From Lunularia cruciata (Eukaryota; Streptophyta; Marchantiopsida; Lunulariales; Lunulariaceae), in assembly GCA_948567375.1 (NCBI GenBank), contig OX419755.1, positions 72,048,944 to 72,112,943 on the forward strand: a stretch of 64,000 nt of DNA. Direction: 5' to 3'. The position numbers and the translations under genes were made by a program. The notes beneath the pieces are model-generated. The model saw only the letters and a list, made by a program, of their open reading frames with translations, ran no database searches and was not told the origin of the DNA. This document shows, in pieces, positions 9,065 to 21,680 of this stretch. The stretch's first letter is position 1. Each line of letters begins with the position of its first letter.

Positions 9065-12000
9065 GAGGTGATCTTGGTAGTCACTGCCTGTCATGCTTTA
9101 AACCAAACGCATCACGCAGACTCGATGTCTGCTGAGGTAAAATGTTACGAATCCTTGACACTGAATTATCTCGCGGTGGCCCACCAGTCAAGGTATCTCC
9201 ATCATATCTTCAGTAGGAACCGACAGAGGCTTCGTTAAGGAGATTCATCGTGTTCCTTCCGCGCTTGCCACTTGAGGATTTCCCTGCTGCTGCTGCTACC
9301 TCGGTGCGAGTCTAGAGACACAGCTCGACTCTGACAAAGCTCAAAGCATGTTTGCATTTGAAAGTGCCAATTTTTGAGGCTCGATCTGAAGCCGGGTTTG
9401 TGCAGTCTTTCGTTCAAAAAAGACTAGTGTCACTATAGGTTCCTGAGTCAGAGACCCTTGAGCGGGTATAACAAGTGTGAGGGGAATCGACTGTGGTCTT
9501 CTTTTTAGAAGTCCTAACACTGTACACAAGCTACTCTTAGAATGTTATCTTACTTCAGTCCGAATGAAGCAAAGCACTGGGACCCAGTGCTACTCTCACA
9601 AGGAGCACGTCAGCATGTGAGGTTGCAGTTTTCTGTCCAAGTGAGGTTCGCGTTACCTTGCAGGCATATCTTGGCATTATCTCTACAAGGAATGGTTGTA
9701 CTGGAGTAGTTCTGGGAAAGTCTTGCTTGAGGATTGCTCCTCGTTAGCGTGAGATGGAACCTTTGTAAATGTGAAGCTATGATCAACCAAGGATTGAGTT
9801 GAGATATGCATGTATCAAACTCACATACTCCAAGCCTGTAACAGATGGGGTATTGATATATGAATATGAGGGAGGTGACGACGACTGGAATTTAATTAGT
9901 CCCAACTGGAATTTAATTAGAGATAGCTGTCCATTCTGTGAACTTTATCTACAGTTCTGTACAAACGTAATCAGTATTTGAGAGCATGGTAGATGGGACT
10001 GCTTTGGAATACTTGAACGTTGTTGGTTGCAATTCCCAACGGTCAATGCTACCAACCATCTGTCTACTCCCGTTTCTCGCACTTGATCACTCACATTCTT
10101 TGTATGCACGCCCTTATACTATGTGACGTTTGTTTTTATGCTATCGGATGTGCAACGGGTTTTGTAGTGCAATACATAATGTGTACAGTTTGGAAATCAA
10201 TAACAATCGCAACACTACCCAGAGATAGAAGATACATATCGGTATGCATTTCGGAGTCTCGCCTTTAGAGTTGATCTTAACTGCTCTGCAAACGGAATAG
10301 TAGAAGTGTGCCTACAGAGGCAGTTCCCTGACAGTACTGAACGTTAGAAGAGGGAATGAGCAAGCCTCTAGTCACTTGTGTCTGTATAAGTCCTTCATTT
10401 TTATTTAGTAGTCACACGCATCTCATTTCACGGGGCAAACATTATCTGCTTCTACTCGGATCATGAGAGTATGCCCCTTCTAGGTAGTTGCAAGTTGTCT
10501 CTTCACTGCAGGCACACTTCCACTGTCCCCTACTAGGGCTGTTTGCTCCTGCTGGCTACAAATCCAAACGTCTAGTCATTAGTTTCAACGAGAATATCAA
10601 ACTGCGGATAGATTTACTGCCAATGCACATGTCCGCAGTTCGCACCTTTTGTATGAATTAGTTAGCAAGGCCAACAAACAAGTGGAAAATCACCAGATTC
10701 TACTGGTCGGTTCTGTGGAAGCAGATCTCCATCATCATCTACCATTCCAATAGCAATGTACACATAACGTTTGATGGGTACAGAAACACGCACCGTAATG
10801 TCCAACTTTATGTTTGATTAACTTAAGAGTCAGAACTTGCTAATATGCACATCTAAGCCTTTGAATCCAAATAGTTGGCGTTGCCCCAACCAGGTTCAGG
10901 AAATCTCTATATTAGGAGGTTTCACGAGAGTTTACCGAATTGTTACGAGAACGGGATGATTAACGGGAGACCATAAAAACAAGTTCTTGTGAGATTGAAA
11001 AGGTCTGTACTTAAATTTCCAGGATTCACGAAAGCCACATTCAAGGTTCCATGATTCAAGAAAGTTAAGTAATTCTAGAAAGACACAAGTAATTTAGGAA
11101 AATCAAGAGAATTCACGGGAACGGACAGGTAGTTTACTAGATAAAACGAGTTCATAAATTGAATGACTAAAATCGTTAAGAAAGTTAGACAAACAATTAA
11201 CAAAACATCCTACAACTATCTACAAAAATGAACAAGTATCGCAAAATTTGATGGATCACTTCCCAACACATCTCGTGAACTTTTCACACTTCGGAATTTC
11301 GTAGTGAACCTAATTGACACCCCGTATTACTTATCTTGGCAGGATCATCGACCTAAAACCCACCCTAAACCATGAACTCTGCTGCTTTTCGTTAGCCTTT
11401 GACCATTTTTACAAGCTAGATAGAGTTCACCTATCATTGCATGACACTTTCGTAGAGTACACCAGATTGGGCAAAAATGACCATACTTCTCGATTGGTAG
11501 ATTGGTTTGGATTGAGTACAACATCAGAGTCATCTGTAGATCATCTTCTTAATACTCGGTGATCGACTGGTTCCAATATGTGTAGGGCGTATGACACACA
11601 GTTTGGTTCAGCATTAATCATGAAATTAGTTTAGTTAGAAAAAATCTTAAATAACCATCCAATTTACTAAAAGAAATTCAAGTTTTAAATAACAGTTTAA
11701 TGAACACCCTCTGGTAAGTTCCAATGTAGTTTATGCCATCAACCAGTCCACAATCGTGGAACCTGCCCGCAGAAATAAGTGAAAAAGTGGAGTCAAAAGC
11801 TAATACAAAATATACGCCATAACATAATATTTAAAATTTGGATGTTTATTTTAATAATTTATTTTTTGGGTTCATTTTCCCTCCGTCTTCCCGGACCTTG
11901 TGCTTTTCCTTTTATTTGGTGCCTTTGGTCATGTCGTTGCATACATACATAAATATTTCTTTTTCCATCGGAGCCCCTTGTGTTTTCTCCTCTGTTGTGA

Positions 12001-13598
12001 TCTTTTCCGCGCTTTGTATTTTGAAATTTCTTATCTTTTTCCTTTTACTTCGCGGTATACTATTTGGCTCGGTTTTTCTCTTTATCTAATTTATCTTGTA
12101 ATCGCGTATCTTCATTTTATCTTTCCCCTTGATAAACAAAGGTGCCGGGAAACCCTTTCAATCAAACATAATAAATACCTTTTATTTTTGGATTATTCAA
12201 ACTGGCTGCAAAAGCAAAAGCAGTCCACTACTTCATTTCCAGCGTGCAATAATAGGTGGTTTTAATTTTTTCTTTATTGGATTTCATATCCATTCCGCCT
12301 AAGTTTTTATAGTAGTGTTGTCAAATATTTACGAGTGTTTAGAAATATGCTAATTTTTCAAAATAAGTTTTTATCATACTTACGAAGATCTAATGTTATT
12401 GAAAATTCTCATAAAGATCTGGAGATTAATATTTTTGTTCATCCTCACATATCCTCACATTATGAACTCCAGTTTTCTTGGAAACTTTGACATGGATTAA
12501 AACCAAATCAATTTTATACAATGTCCAGAATATTTTATGGATGGTCACCCAAATTCCTTAACCACATCGTACACTTAGGGATCCACTTGTATGATGTCGA
12601 GGGAAATTCTGATCAAATTGCATTTAGCTCTTTGCAATCTTTACAGATCTTTAGAAGCAAAATCAAAAGAGAATATCAGACTTGTGCTTCTTGGACATTG
12701 TATAAATGAGAATGAGATTTTTTTCCATGGACATGGAGAACAAGAAATAATTATACTTCAGATGGCTAGATAAGAAAGTTATGATCCATCTTCTAATGTT
12801 GTGACTTTACTCAATTCCACTTTTCCTCTCCTTTGGTTTTCCTTCATAGGAATTTGCGTCTCCCTCTTCTTCCTCAAGTAGGTAAGTACTATTGCTTAAA
12901 GTTCAATTATCGTCTTGGACGACAAGAAAGTTGTTGAGAAAAGTCTTGAAAGTTTAAAAGACGCAATTAAGATCCCAATAGTTGATTAAAGGCAACGATA
13001 TTCTTGTCATCTTGACCATGTTGGGATGAGAGAGATGGACCAAATCTCATTTTCATGTACGAGAAATACAATGTTTGGATTCTTGGTGTTGATTGTTCTG
13101 GTGGTAGGTTACCATTTCCTGAGCTTTCTACGTATATCATAGTTTCTTCTCTTTCTCTCTGCATATTCCCATTCTAGTCGTCCTAAATTTGGTTTCCCAA
13201 CATTTTAGTGAGATCAAGTATGTACGAATATGGACGCAATTACCTTCACCCATGACAATTGTTTGGTGTCTATGCCATGAATTTTATACGGATTTTTAGT
13301 CTTTCCAGAAGGTAGACCCTAGTCGGGTCTAGGGTCTACTATAGTACATTCATGTCACATTCCAAGCAGTTGACAGAAGAAATAGCATACTCATATTCTA
13401 AACTTTGGTCTCTCCAAACGAAGTATGGGTAGGCTTCAGAAGGGTCAGAAATCTTTCCTAACTTCTGTCTCCTTTATACTCTCGTTCAGTAGACTCGTTT
13501 CGTGGTTAAAATGTGGTTCTTCTTCAATTCTCTTGTTCTGATGACCTTTACATTCCTGCACTTCAATTCTCTCATGTACAAACAACTTGAAGATGAAC
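9065..13598. other. Intergenic region between SPT16 and p32, no gene recognised
   Basis: Contains the SPT16 3' UTR of unknown length. Open frames are short and without recognisable domains. A stretch at about 12970-13160 is open on the minus strand for 65 codons, but nothing in it can be assigned. No LTR, primer site or terminal inverted repeat was found. Confidence 0.5.
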
Positions 13599-13612
13599 CC
13601 ATATATAAATAT
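13599..13612 (+). promoter_or_regulatory. TATA-like box of the p32 gene
   Basis: CATATATAAATATA about 330 bp before the p32 start codon. A telo-box-like AAACCCT at 13766-13772 lies between it and the ATG. Both are plausible for a nuclear gene encoding an organelle protein, but are inferred from motif and position only. Confidence 0.35.
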
Positions 13613-13940
13613 AAAATTTGCTATATTCTGGGATCCACCATGTTTTGTTCTGGGATGTTTCCCAGACCATGTACAGTAGCGAGCGTCTCGCCATGGATAC
13701 TAAAGGTCAGTTAGCACATCCATTTGTCCATTCATCCAAGCTTCTTTCCGTCCATCCACAAGCATAAACCCTGCGACGGCCCGGGAGTTTTCAGAGAAGC
13801 GAAGGTTTTCTCGCAGGAAGCGAGGACAGATTCTTCGAAACGGTTCACTCTCGGAGAAATTGCAATTTTGCTGGAAGAGGAGCAGTAGTGATCTATCGAG
13901 TGATCTATCGAAGATTTAGCAAAGAATCAGGATCGCCACC

Positions 13941-15744
13941 ATGTCTGTCGCGCGAGCTCTGCGAAGAGCTGCGGCTCCACTGAGGCGGTGCGCCGCGCCG
14001 TATCTCGTGGAGCAGCCGACACTGACTGCCGCTTCTGGGAGGAGCTTCGCAGCTGCCGTTGAGGGTACTGGAATGAAACCTGCTCCGCTATGGACGCTCT
14101 CACGTATGGCGTCCACTGCCCGTGAGGTTGGCCGAGAGTCCGACGGCGGATTGCTTTCAGTCCTTAGAGCGGAGCTAGAACACGAGAGGAAGACCTACTC
14201 TCAACCCAAGGTCGGACATTCCTTCTTGTCACCTCTTTCAGCCTTGACGCTTGTTTTCGAGCTCGGATTGTGTTCTTGTGTCTTGATGGCATTGTCTTGA
14301 ACCAGAAATCTATCTGTCCACGAAAATGTTTAGAGAAATGAGATAAAAGGTTATATGGTGGAACCCCTTGGAAGCTGTAGATTTTGATCATAAGGTTTGG
14401 CTTTTACTGTTATAGCGTTGGAATGCTCCGTAGAGAAACTCGCCGTCTGGACGAGCCTGCGATTTATCTACTTCCACAAGATCGCCGAGCGGGTGACGGG
14501 TTTCCGAGTCGAATAGCTCTATCCTAGGTCTTTAGTTTATTTTGCACTGAATTGTTCCAGTTTTCAAGTTTGAAATGATGGACAAAGCCATGTTATGGAT
14601 TTTCAAATTCCAACCCCTGCCAGCCAGCGTGAGGGTTTATGGTTTTAGTTTAGAAACAATAAGGGGTTCATTTCTTTCTAATAGATCTGCCGCTAGTATT
14701 TGTGTCTATTTCCTGTTGTTGCGTAGCTCAAGGGACGGATTTTTTTTTTAAATGGAAACATTTTGGCTCATTGTGGGATTTTTATTTTCACTGGTGGAGA
14801 AGCTTCTCGGTCTCAATCGGTACCTGCAGCCCTTGCTTGATCTGATATGTCGATACTTTGTGTCTCGCAATTCTATGGTTCATCAACAGGATGTGTCAAG
14901 AGGGCCTCCCAAGCCTTGGACCTTGACCGACAAGCAGGGACACGCGGACGTCATCTTGCGTAGATCTTTTGGTCAAGAGGACATTGCAGTTACATGCGTG
15001 TATCAACCTGATGCCTACGGTGAGGACCATGCGCACGATGAGGAACCGGAGGGTAGTGACCAGGACGAGAGAGACGACGAGTCTGCCGCTTGCGTTAACA
15101 TGACAATCACAGTCAACAAGGGAGCGGACAATCCCACACTAGAGATCAGCGCTGCATCCTATGGAAATGAGATTTCCATCGATCACGTCTACTTCTGGGA
15201 GGACAAGGACTCGAGGGATGCCCTGTATGATGGACCAAACTTTCTGTAAGTATACTTGACCTGAATCATTCAAGATTCAGCTGGTTTCTTTACTTGCTTA
15301 TCAATCGATGTTTCCATTCATGTAAAATTCTTGCATGCAGGGTTGACTGTGGGATCAGGATGAAAGTAATTATTTATGCTCAAACCATCGTAAATTTTGG
15401 AATTCTTGAACGAAAAAGCTTCCGTGGTGTTTGAGTGTACTAAGAAACAGCAGTCCTATTAGAATTGGAAGCGAGCGGGAAAGGTGAAGTATTAATGTTT
15501 AGGCATGGGATAACTACCACACCTATTAGGCTGTTCTGCTTTACTTTTGACTTCCATCTAATTTAAGTTACTTGTGTTGCACAGTCAATTAGATGAAGAG
15601 CTCCAAAGTCAATTCGAGAGGTACATCAAAGCTCGCGGTGTGAACAGGGAGTTGGTTGATTTCTTGTTCAAGCTTCTAGATGACAAGGAGCAACGTGAGT
15701 ACATGCGCTGGTTGCAGAAGGTCGAGCAGTTCGTCAAGCAGTAA
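13941..15744 (+). CDS. Mitochondrial p32/MAM33 family protein, three exons
   Basis: Exons 13941-14210, 14890-15245 and 15585-15744 join to 786 nt, 261 residues plus TAA. Donors are AG/GTCGG (14211) and GTAAGTA (15246); acceptors are AACAG (14889) and GCACAG (15584); phases fit (0 and 2). The ATG sits in GCCACCATG. The first ~50 residues are Arg/Ala-rich without acidic residues, a typical mitochondrial presequence. Exon 2 carries a beta-sheet region and an acidic stretch (about residues 145-160); exon 3 encodes the C-terminal helices ending REYMRWLQKVEQFVKQ, the signature end of the MAM33/p32 fold. The family forms acidic doughnut-shaped trimers in the matrix and is linked to mitochondrial translation and respiration. 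Function here is by family only. Confidence 0.93.
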
Positions 15745-16818
15745 ATACTATAAGCTTCTTCATGTTGATCAATCCACCACGTATTATAGGGGGAACGGTT
15801 TGGGCTCACGTTTGGACATTAAAGTTTCTCCCTCGCACAGAGCTTAAGAGCGAGCTGGTCAAGCTGAATCATACATCGCTCTGGGCCAACAGGAGTTTGC
15901 AAACCTACCAAGTCTTTGACAGAGACTATGAACTAGGGCACTGTTGGACATGAGTCTGCTTTCCATTGGTAGTCAACATACGAACTCTATGGACTTTTGA
16001 ACAGTCTGTCAAATTGGCCTGCATATCGCGTAAGCAGCAAATGGTTTTGTAGTCAAGATCTGATCATATACAATATGACACGGTTTCTCTCATTCAGAAT
16101 CATCGTCGCAGTCTTGAATGTGGGGCATGCTTGTGGATGATATCTTTGGCATCACTTTCTCCGGACAGAGACAAGATCACCATCTCGTGAACTATACTAT
16201 AATGCCTGTTGATTTCTGGGCTACACAACGTAATCATTTGTTTCACACACAACTTTCACACTGCACTCATATGATGCCTTTTTCAATGCCGATGGAAGTG
16301 TCTTGGCCAGGACAGAAGCTCTAGTTAATTGGAGCCTTATTAGATCAAGCCTTCCATCATTGGTACTGTACAGATGTGGTACGCCAGCACCCGAGTTAAG
16401 GTCAGCATGCAATATGTAAATCCTTGCCCCAGAGTAGCGGCTCTAGGCCCCCACCGTTAAGAAGTCTATTTCACAAACAAAGTAGTTTGCAAAGTATATG
16501 TCTCATAATGTTGATTTCTCCAATAGCAAGTTTCTTCAACTTGGACTCCCCTACCTTAAAAGAGCAGGACGTCCTGCAGTTGCTAATTCAACCGACGTTC
16601 GCGTGACCTAACGCTGAAGTAGTGGAGAGGTTTTCAGTCCTTTCTCTGACAAAAGAAAAGCTGAAGGATGCCCACAGTGTGCGTGCTTCAGAGTGCCGTA
16701 TCTTCACACAGAAAGGTACAGTCTACTTCCTCAAATAAGAGCAGTACCTACTGTCATAGGAGCGTTATGTTGAGTGTTGAGTATTTATATAATTTTCTTG
16801 AGGAACATTTGTACAGGA
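15745..16818. other. p32 3' flank up to the tRNA gene, nothing recognised
   Basis: Includes the p32 3' UTR of unknown extent. Short open frames have no recognisable domain and look like chance. Confidence 0.5.
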
Positions 16819-16889
16819 GCATCGGTGGTCTAGGGGTAGAATAGTTCCCTGCCACGGAACAGACCCGGGTTCGATTCCCGGCCGATGCA
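16819..16889 (+). tRNA. tRNA-Gly (anticodon GCC)
   Basis: 71 nt. Acceptor stem GCATCGG pairs with CCGATGC (16882-16888), discriminator A at 16889. Anticodon stem GTTCC/GGAAC (16844-16848/16856-16860) encloses loop CTGCCAC with anticodon GCC at 16851-16853. T-arm contains GGTTCGATTCC (box B); the D-arm TGGTCTAGGGG is box A. A TTTT pol III terminator lies about 20 nt downstream (16909-16912). No intron. Intact and probably functional. Confidence 0.97.
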
Positions 16890-16933
16890 ATTATGGCATA
16901 TCTCTTTGTTTTATCAAATCAGGCTATCAAAGG

Positions 16934-17024
16934 TGCAGCAAGCTTTCCTACTCATCTCAAACTTCCGGTATCAGTTAGTTAGGCACATAATTATATCTTG
17001 CTACTCATTCTCTAGAAACGAGAG
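16934..17024. repeat. Left copy of an imperfect direct repeat of about 85 bp
   Basis: Resembles 21599-21680: both contain GC(A/G)ACAAGCTTTCCTA or its close variant, then TCATCTC, then TACTCATTCTC at the same spacing. The pair brackets the tandem repeats and the non-LTR element. It could be a long target-site duplication or the ends of a larger unit. Confidence 0.5.
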
Positions 17025-17094
17025 GAAGGCCAACCACGTAGACAAATTGCTACTCATTCTCTAGAAACGAGAGGAAGGCCACCACGTAGACAAA
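16998..17094. repeat. 49-bp tandem duplication
   Basis: Two nearly identical copies (16998-17046 and 17047-17094) starting TTGCTACTCATTCTCTAG and ending GTAGACAAA; they differ mainly by one A. Confidence 0.9.
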
Positions 17095-17171
17095 TCGAAA
17101 GATGGGAAGACCCCGTCAAGCTGTACAAGGGAGAGACAAAAAGGTAAAATGGGGCTAAGCCCCAATAGTCT

Positions 17172-18105
17172 ATATGAGAAATCTACCTTACCGCATCTAA
17201 GAGATCCGAGCTAACGTCTAATATGATAAGCTACACACAACTAGAGCATACCGAGCTAACGTCTAATATGATAAGCTACACACAACTAGAGCATACGAAG
17301 AAACATCACACTAACCACTGCCATGAGCAATGGACACACATTGTCTAAAATATGCTACAAAGTATGATAAGCTACACACAACTAGAGCATACGAAGAAAC
17401 ATCACACTAACCACTGCCCTGAGCAATGGACACACATTGTCTAAAATATGCTACAAAGTATGAGAAATCTACCCTACCGCATCTAAGAGATCCGAGCTAA
17501 CGTCTAATATGATAAGCTACACACAACTAGAGCATACGAAGAAACATCACACTAGCCACTGCCCTGAGCAATGGACACACATTGTCTAAAATATGCTACA
17601 AAGTATGAGAAATCTACCCTACCGCATCTAAGAGATCCGAGCTATGCAAGTCTCACAATCTACACACAACTAGAGCATACGAAGAAATATCACCTAATGT
17701 GATTGCTTTCTTATGGATTGCACTAGCCACTGCCCTGAGCAATGGACACACATTGTCTAAAATATGCTACAAAGTATGAGAGTGAGAGTGGTACCTCTAA
17801 CGTCTAATATGATAAGCTACACACAACTAGAGCATACGAAGAAACATCACACTAGCCACTGCCCTGAGCAATGGACACACATTGTCTAAAATATGCTACA
17901 AAGTATGAGAGTGAGAGTGGTACCTCTAACGTCTAATATGATAAGCTACACACAACTAGAGCATACGAAGAAACATCACCTAATGTGATTGCTTTCTTAT
18001 GGATTGCACTAGCCACTTCACTGAGCAATGGACACACACTGTCTAAAATATGCTACAAAGTATGAGAGTGAGAGTGGTACCCCTAACGTCTAATATGATA
18101 AGCTC
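17172..18105 (-). repeat. Tandem repeat array at the 3' end of the non-LTR element
   Basis: About six copies of a unit of roughly 90-155 bp containing CTAACGTCTAATATGATAAG, GAGCATACGAAGAAA, GAGCAATGGACACACA and TATGCTACAAAGTATGAGA, with some units shortened. Two units carry an extra CTAATGTGATTGCTTTCTTA block. On the minus strand the array begins in the last codons and stop of the element's C-terminal ORF (18083-18304), so it is its 3' UTR. Confidence 0.9.
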
Positions 18106-18304
18106 TCGCACATTCCCGGACAAATGTGTCAAACTCCGTGTCCATCGCTCCATATAACTCCAAGGCTAGAGGAACAAAGAGGTGACCTTGCTGCATGCCC
18201 TTATACTTGGAGACCTTGCGACTTGCTGTTACACTCGCCGCCCATCCAAGGGGATGGGTAATTACTCCTTTCGAAACTGTATCTCGTGTAGGGTCCATAA
18301 CCAC
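18083..18304 (-). pseudogene. C-terminal domain of the non-LTR element protein
   Basis: 73 residues with VMDPTRD near the start and GHLFVPLALELYGAMDTEFDTFVRECAR at the end. The pattern Asp-Pro-Thr-Arg followed by a Phe-hydrophobic-Pro-Leu-Ala block is, as I recall, found at the C-terminus of single-ORF plant and animal RT proteins of this type. Its role, possibly nuclease, is not established here. It is in a different frame from the RT at 19125, so at least one frameshift lies between. Confidence 0.5.
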
Positions 18305-19124
18305 GACATCCGCTACTATAACCTAATCATCTTGGACCATATATAAGTCTGCTCTAACACGTGTCGTATGCAAAGCATACGTACTCTCACTCCAAGCCAA
18401 GTATCCACTCTCTTGTGCCATAGCAAACACTATGTCCCTAATAGCATCATGGGTAGTTATCCTCTGTCCTCCAAAAGGACACTATGTCGTGTGGAATGCT
18501 ATTGCATCTAGTGTAGAACCACACTCACAAGTGAGTAATGAAGATGCAGATGGGTGGACCAAACCTAGGCAAAACCTCATCACTGTAGAGAAAGTAGCTG
18601 GTGCGAGTTGGAATGCACTAATGCATGGTCAAACTAGGATCCAAGAGCCTGCACCCTTGTCGGAGCAAGAGCAAAGACGTGCTCTAGTAGCCTGAGGAAT
18701 GGACGAGTCGACTAAGAGAGAATGAAGCATATGCTCACATTGTCGCTCCATCAAGGAAGACTGTAAACCTTTAGTCCAATCCGACGATAATGAAGCAAAA
18801 GGTGGAAAATCCTCTCATTCCAGTGTGGATAAACTATCTCTCCTTTGCTGCAATAACATCTAGAGAGAAAAGAATCCTCCCTCCACCTTTGTCACATAAG
18901 TCTCCAAAACCGGCCTATCAACAACCACAAAATGAGAGGAAAGTAGGGGTGCCGAGAGAGCTCAACTACCCAAAAATGCTATAGGTGCCGTCTCTTCTAT
19001 AGATAGCAAGCCAACCCCTCCACATGAGATCGGTAGAGCCATATGTCTATGTGCAAAATCTCCTATCACATACTCAAATGTCCTTGGTCCAATAATATCA
19101 CCAAAGACTCCCATAATACTCCTA

Positions 19125-19976
19125 TCAAATGCTCCTAGAGGTGATAGGAAGGAGGGAAGGAGGGACTATACATATGAGGTAGGATGGTTGATGAGCAATA
19201 TTGAAGGAAAGTATACCAAATGCCACCAGCAAATCTCCTAATAATGGAAGGTCATCCACATGGAGAACATCCTCTGCAAGGGCAGTGTCTAAGAAGCGTG
19301 TGATAAAATCCTCTAATCCTATTGGTACTCCAAGAACACAAAGTCCATCTGTGGATGTGATACATCCCTCTGGAAGCTCAAGGTGTGGAGGGATACCTAA
19401 AGGGGACCATGCACTGCACTTTGATACCTTGACTCTCAAGCCTACTAGATGTAACTTGGTAGTTAAGTAGTCAAAGGCCTGCCTAATCTGATCTATAGGG
19501 CCTACGATGTGTGTATCGTCTGCTAAGGAGGGAAATAAACAACCTAGCATGGCCAAAGTAGTAGATAGGAGAGCTCTAAAGTGAGCCATGGAAAATAAGG
19601 GTCCCCCCAAAGGATCTCCTTGACGTGTACCAACAACTGAATCCAAGACTATGACTCCTCCTTGTGAACCACCGTGCTGGTAGTAAAGGGAAGCAAGAGA
19701 GCCATTAAAAGACCACACAAAAGGAATGAGATTCACCAAGGATCCACCAGCTTCCCTAAGCTTTCTAAAGATGGATGCCCATGAGACGCTATTAAAAGCA
19801 TTCTCAAAATCCACTTGTAGGATGACCCACTCTAGATGGATATCTAGGAGTGCCCTAATGCCTAAAGATATAGCTCCACATCCTCCAAGTGTAGCTACTT
19901 CAAATTGATGTGGATTGAGGTGTTGTTGAAAGTGAGAATGATGTTGAAGGACAATGGTATGATTGACCAAATGCAA
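19125..19976 (-). pseudogene. Non-LTR reverse transcriptase core
   Basis: 283 residues. Motifs in order: LGGCGAISLGIRA, LQVDFENAFNSVSW (first catalytic Asp), VGTRQGDPLGGPLFS, LADDTHIVGP (catalytic Asp-Asp; the usual Phe or Tyr before Ala-Asp-Asp is Leu), KVSKCSAWS, and VLGVPIG. This is a LINE-type RT and not an LTR-element RT. The stretch 20136-20861 is in the same frame upstream with a few stops between, so the original protein was at least about 580 residues. Confidence 0.85.
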
Positions 19977-20135
19977 AAAGATCTATCCAATAGCAATCAG
20001 TCTAATGCCCCCATGTAATTTCCATCGCAAGAAGTTGACTAGCACCTAACACTCGACTAACAGACATAAGAATGTTTCCTCTTGTTAATGCTACAGCCTA
20101 TTGAAACAACTTGGTAAAACCACTAGAAGGATCAT

Positions 20136-20861
20136 CTACCTAAAAGCAATCTCTAAGGTGCTCATAAACCATCCTTGACAAGCCTCTTGAGGAAAGGCAA
20201 GGGCAGTGCACAATGCTTGTGCAAACAACGACCTATCAAGATATAAAGGCTGCTCAGTTTGATAACCTAAGACTTCTAGTGGTAATCCCTCTATTGCTAT
20301 AAGATGTAGTGAGTGTAGGGAAGAGATAATCTCATTAGTAGGACTCACCATAGACAAAGGGTGTAGTGCTTGTGCTGCTCTACTAAACTCTTCTGCTTGA
20401 CCCAATGTCCTACATCATCGTAATCGAGTGGACTCTGTGGTATCTTGTGGCGATGCTTGTCTCCTAAATTGTGTAGCCCTAACAAACTCCTCTTGAAGGG
20501 CCGCCCAATCCCCTACTTGGAATCAACAAAATCTAGCAGCCACCTCTTTATGCCCCGCACGTCCCTCTCTAGCATAACAAAGACACCATCAAGGGAGTAA
20601 GAAGAATTGGAACCATGCTAGCTTGTCCAAGGGATCATGTGCCAAACAATCAAGTGGTAGGCAAAAAGCATGTCTAGCCTCATCATGGAGTGTGCGGGGT
20701 AGCCTATGGAATAGATGTGGACATGGAAAACTAGTCTCAAATAACTCCAAAATGCAACCGGCTTGGGAAGGTAACCACTCCCACAACTCGATCGATATCC
20801 CTAGAACAATCAACAAAGGGTTAGAAGAAGTGTGTGTAATCCCAAGTGTGCGTAATCCCAA
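20136..20861 (-). pseudogene. N-terminal part of the non-LTR element protein
   Basis: Two open stretches (20861-20589 and 20405-20136) share the frame of the downstream RT. They carry no zinc finger or AP-endonuclease motif that I can see; the content (Leu/Pro/His-rich helical sequence) matches the region preceding RT in single-ORF elements. Assigned only by frame and position. Confidence 0.5.
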
Positions 20862-21598
20862 GTGTCACTGCTGTCAATGTGGTCGCTCATCTCACATGGG
20901 CATCCCAAGTGGTCCAGCCATAGTCCTTGTGCATCCTTCCCACATGGGTCTATACCCCTTGCGAGGTAAAGCGTCAATGACCCACCGAGCATGGTGTATC
21001 TCGAGCCGCTCTAGGCTACTCCACATGGGAAGGTGTAGCCATGGTTAGCACAAGAATAATGATAATAACACATGATGTTCCTCCCCATATCTCCTTGTAT
21101 ATGCAAAACTACAACCCCTCACATCCAACCCAACTCACATAAGAAAACAACCTCTCCAAACCCTAAAAACTATAAACTCTCATAACTTTCAATTTCCATC
21201 TTCAAAATTTTAAACTAAATTCCCATGAAAGTTAATCATGAAAGCCAAGAGATTAGAAATGAAAATTCCAAACCTATCACTCTCAATGTGTACTGATCAC
21301 TCTAAACCCTTAAAAAACTAAAAATCCTCATAACTTTTTACTCAATTCTACCAAAATTGAAAAACAAAGAGAATCTTCTATTCACTCGAGTGCTATATGC
21401 TAGAGAGCCCTCAGAAATTATAGATATGTCTTCTCAAGTCTCCCCCTCTCCTCTCCCGTCTCCACACTCTCCCTCACGCGAACTCAGAAAGAAACATTCT
21501 CTAGGGGTCTTACTATATCTTTCCACACCACATTCCCTAGGGGTTGTGTGGACATAGGGAAGAAGAAGAAACAGAAGAAAAGAGAAATTATCATTAGA

Positions 21599-21680
21599 TG
21601 CAACAAGCTTTCCTAGTCATCTCAACTTCACAGTAACATTAGACTCATATCTGTATATCTTCTTACTCATTCTCGAGGGG
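21599..21680. repeat. Right copy of the imperfect direct repeat
   Basis: Counterpart of 16934-17024; see that entry. Identity is roughly three quarters by hand, with small indels. Confidence 0.5.

Larger units (their letters stand above)
17095..21598 (-). mobile_element. Non-LTR retrotransposon relic (LINE-like, single-ORF RT type)
   Basis: Read on the minus strand: a CT/AG-rich 5' part (about 21560-21050), an N-terminal region, reverse transcriptase, C-terminal domain, then tandem repeats. No LTRs, primer site, integrase or RNase H are seen. Homologous fragments occur at 60127-60951. The element is bracketed by the imperfect direct repeats at 16934 and 21599. Confidence 0.7.

Noticed and set aside
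8614-9084. Ser-rich minus-strand frame opposite the SPT16 tail
   Set aside because: Mirror image of the Glu/Asp-rich acidic tail codons; no independent evidence.
11838-12265. Hydrophobic 83- and 121-codon frames between SPT16 and p32
   Set aside because: T-rich DNA gives Phe/Leu-rich chance translations; no domain or start context.
17095-17160. Similarity of GGGAAGACCCCGTCAAGC to a conserved large-subunit rRNA word, which would suggest insertion into rDNA
   Set aside because: The resemblance covers under 20 bases and neighbouring sequence does not match rRNA.
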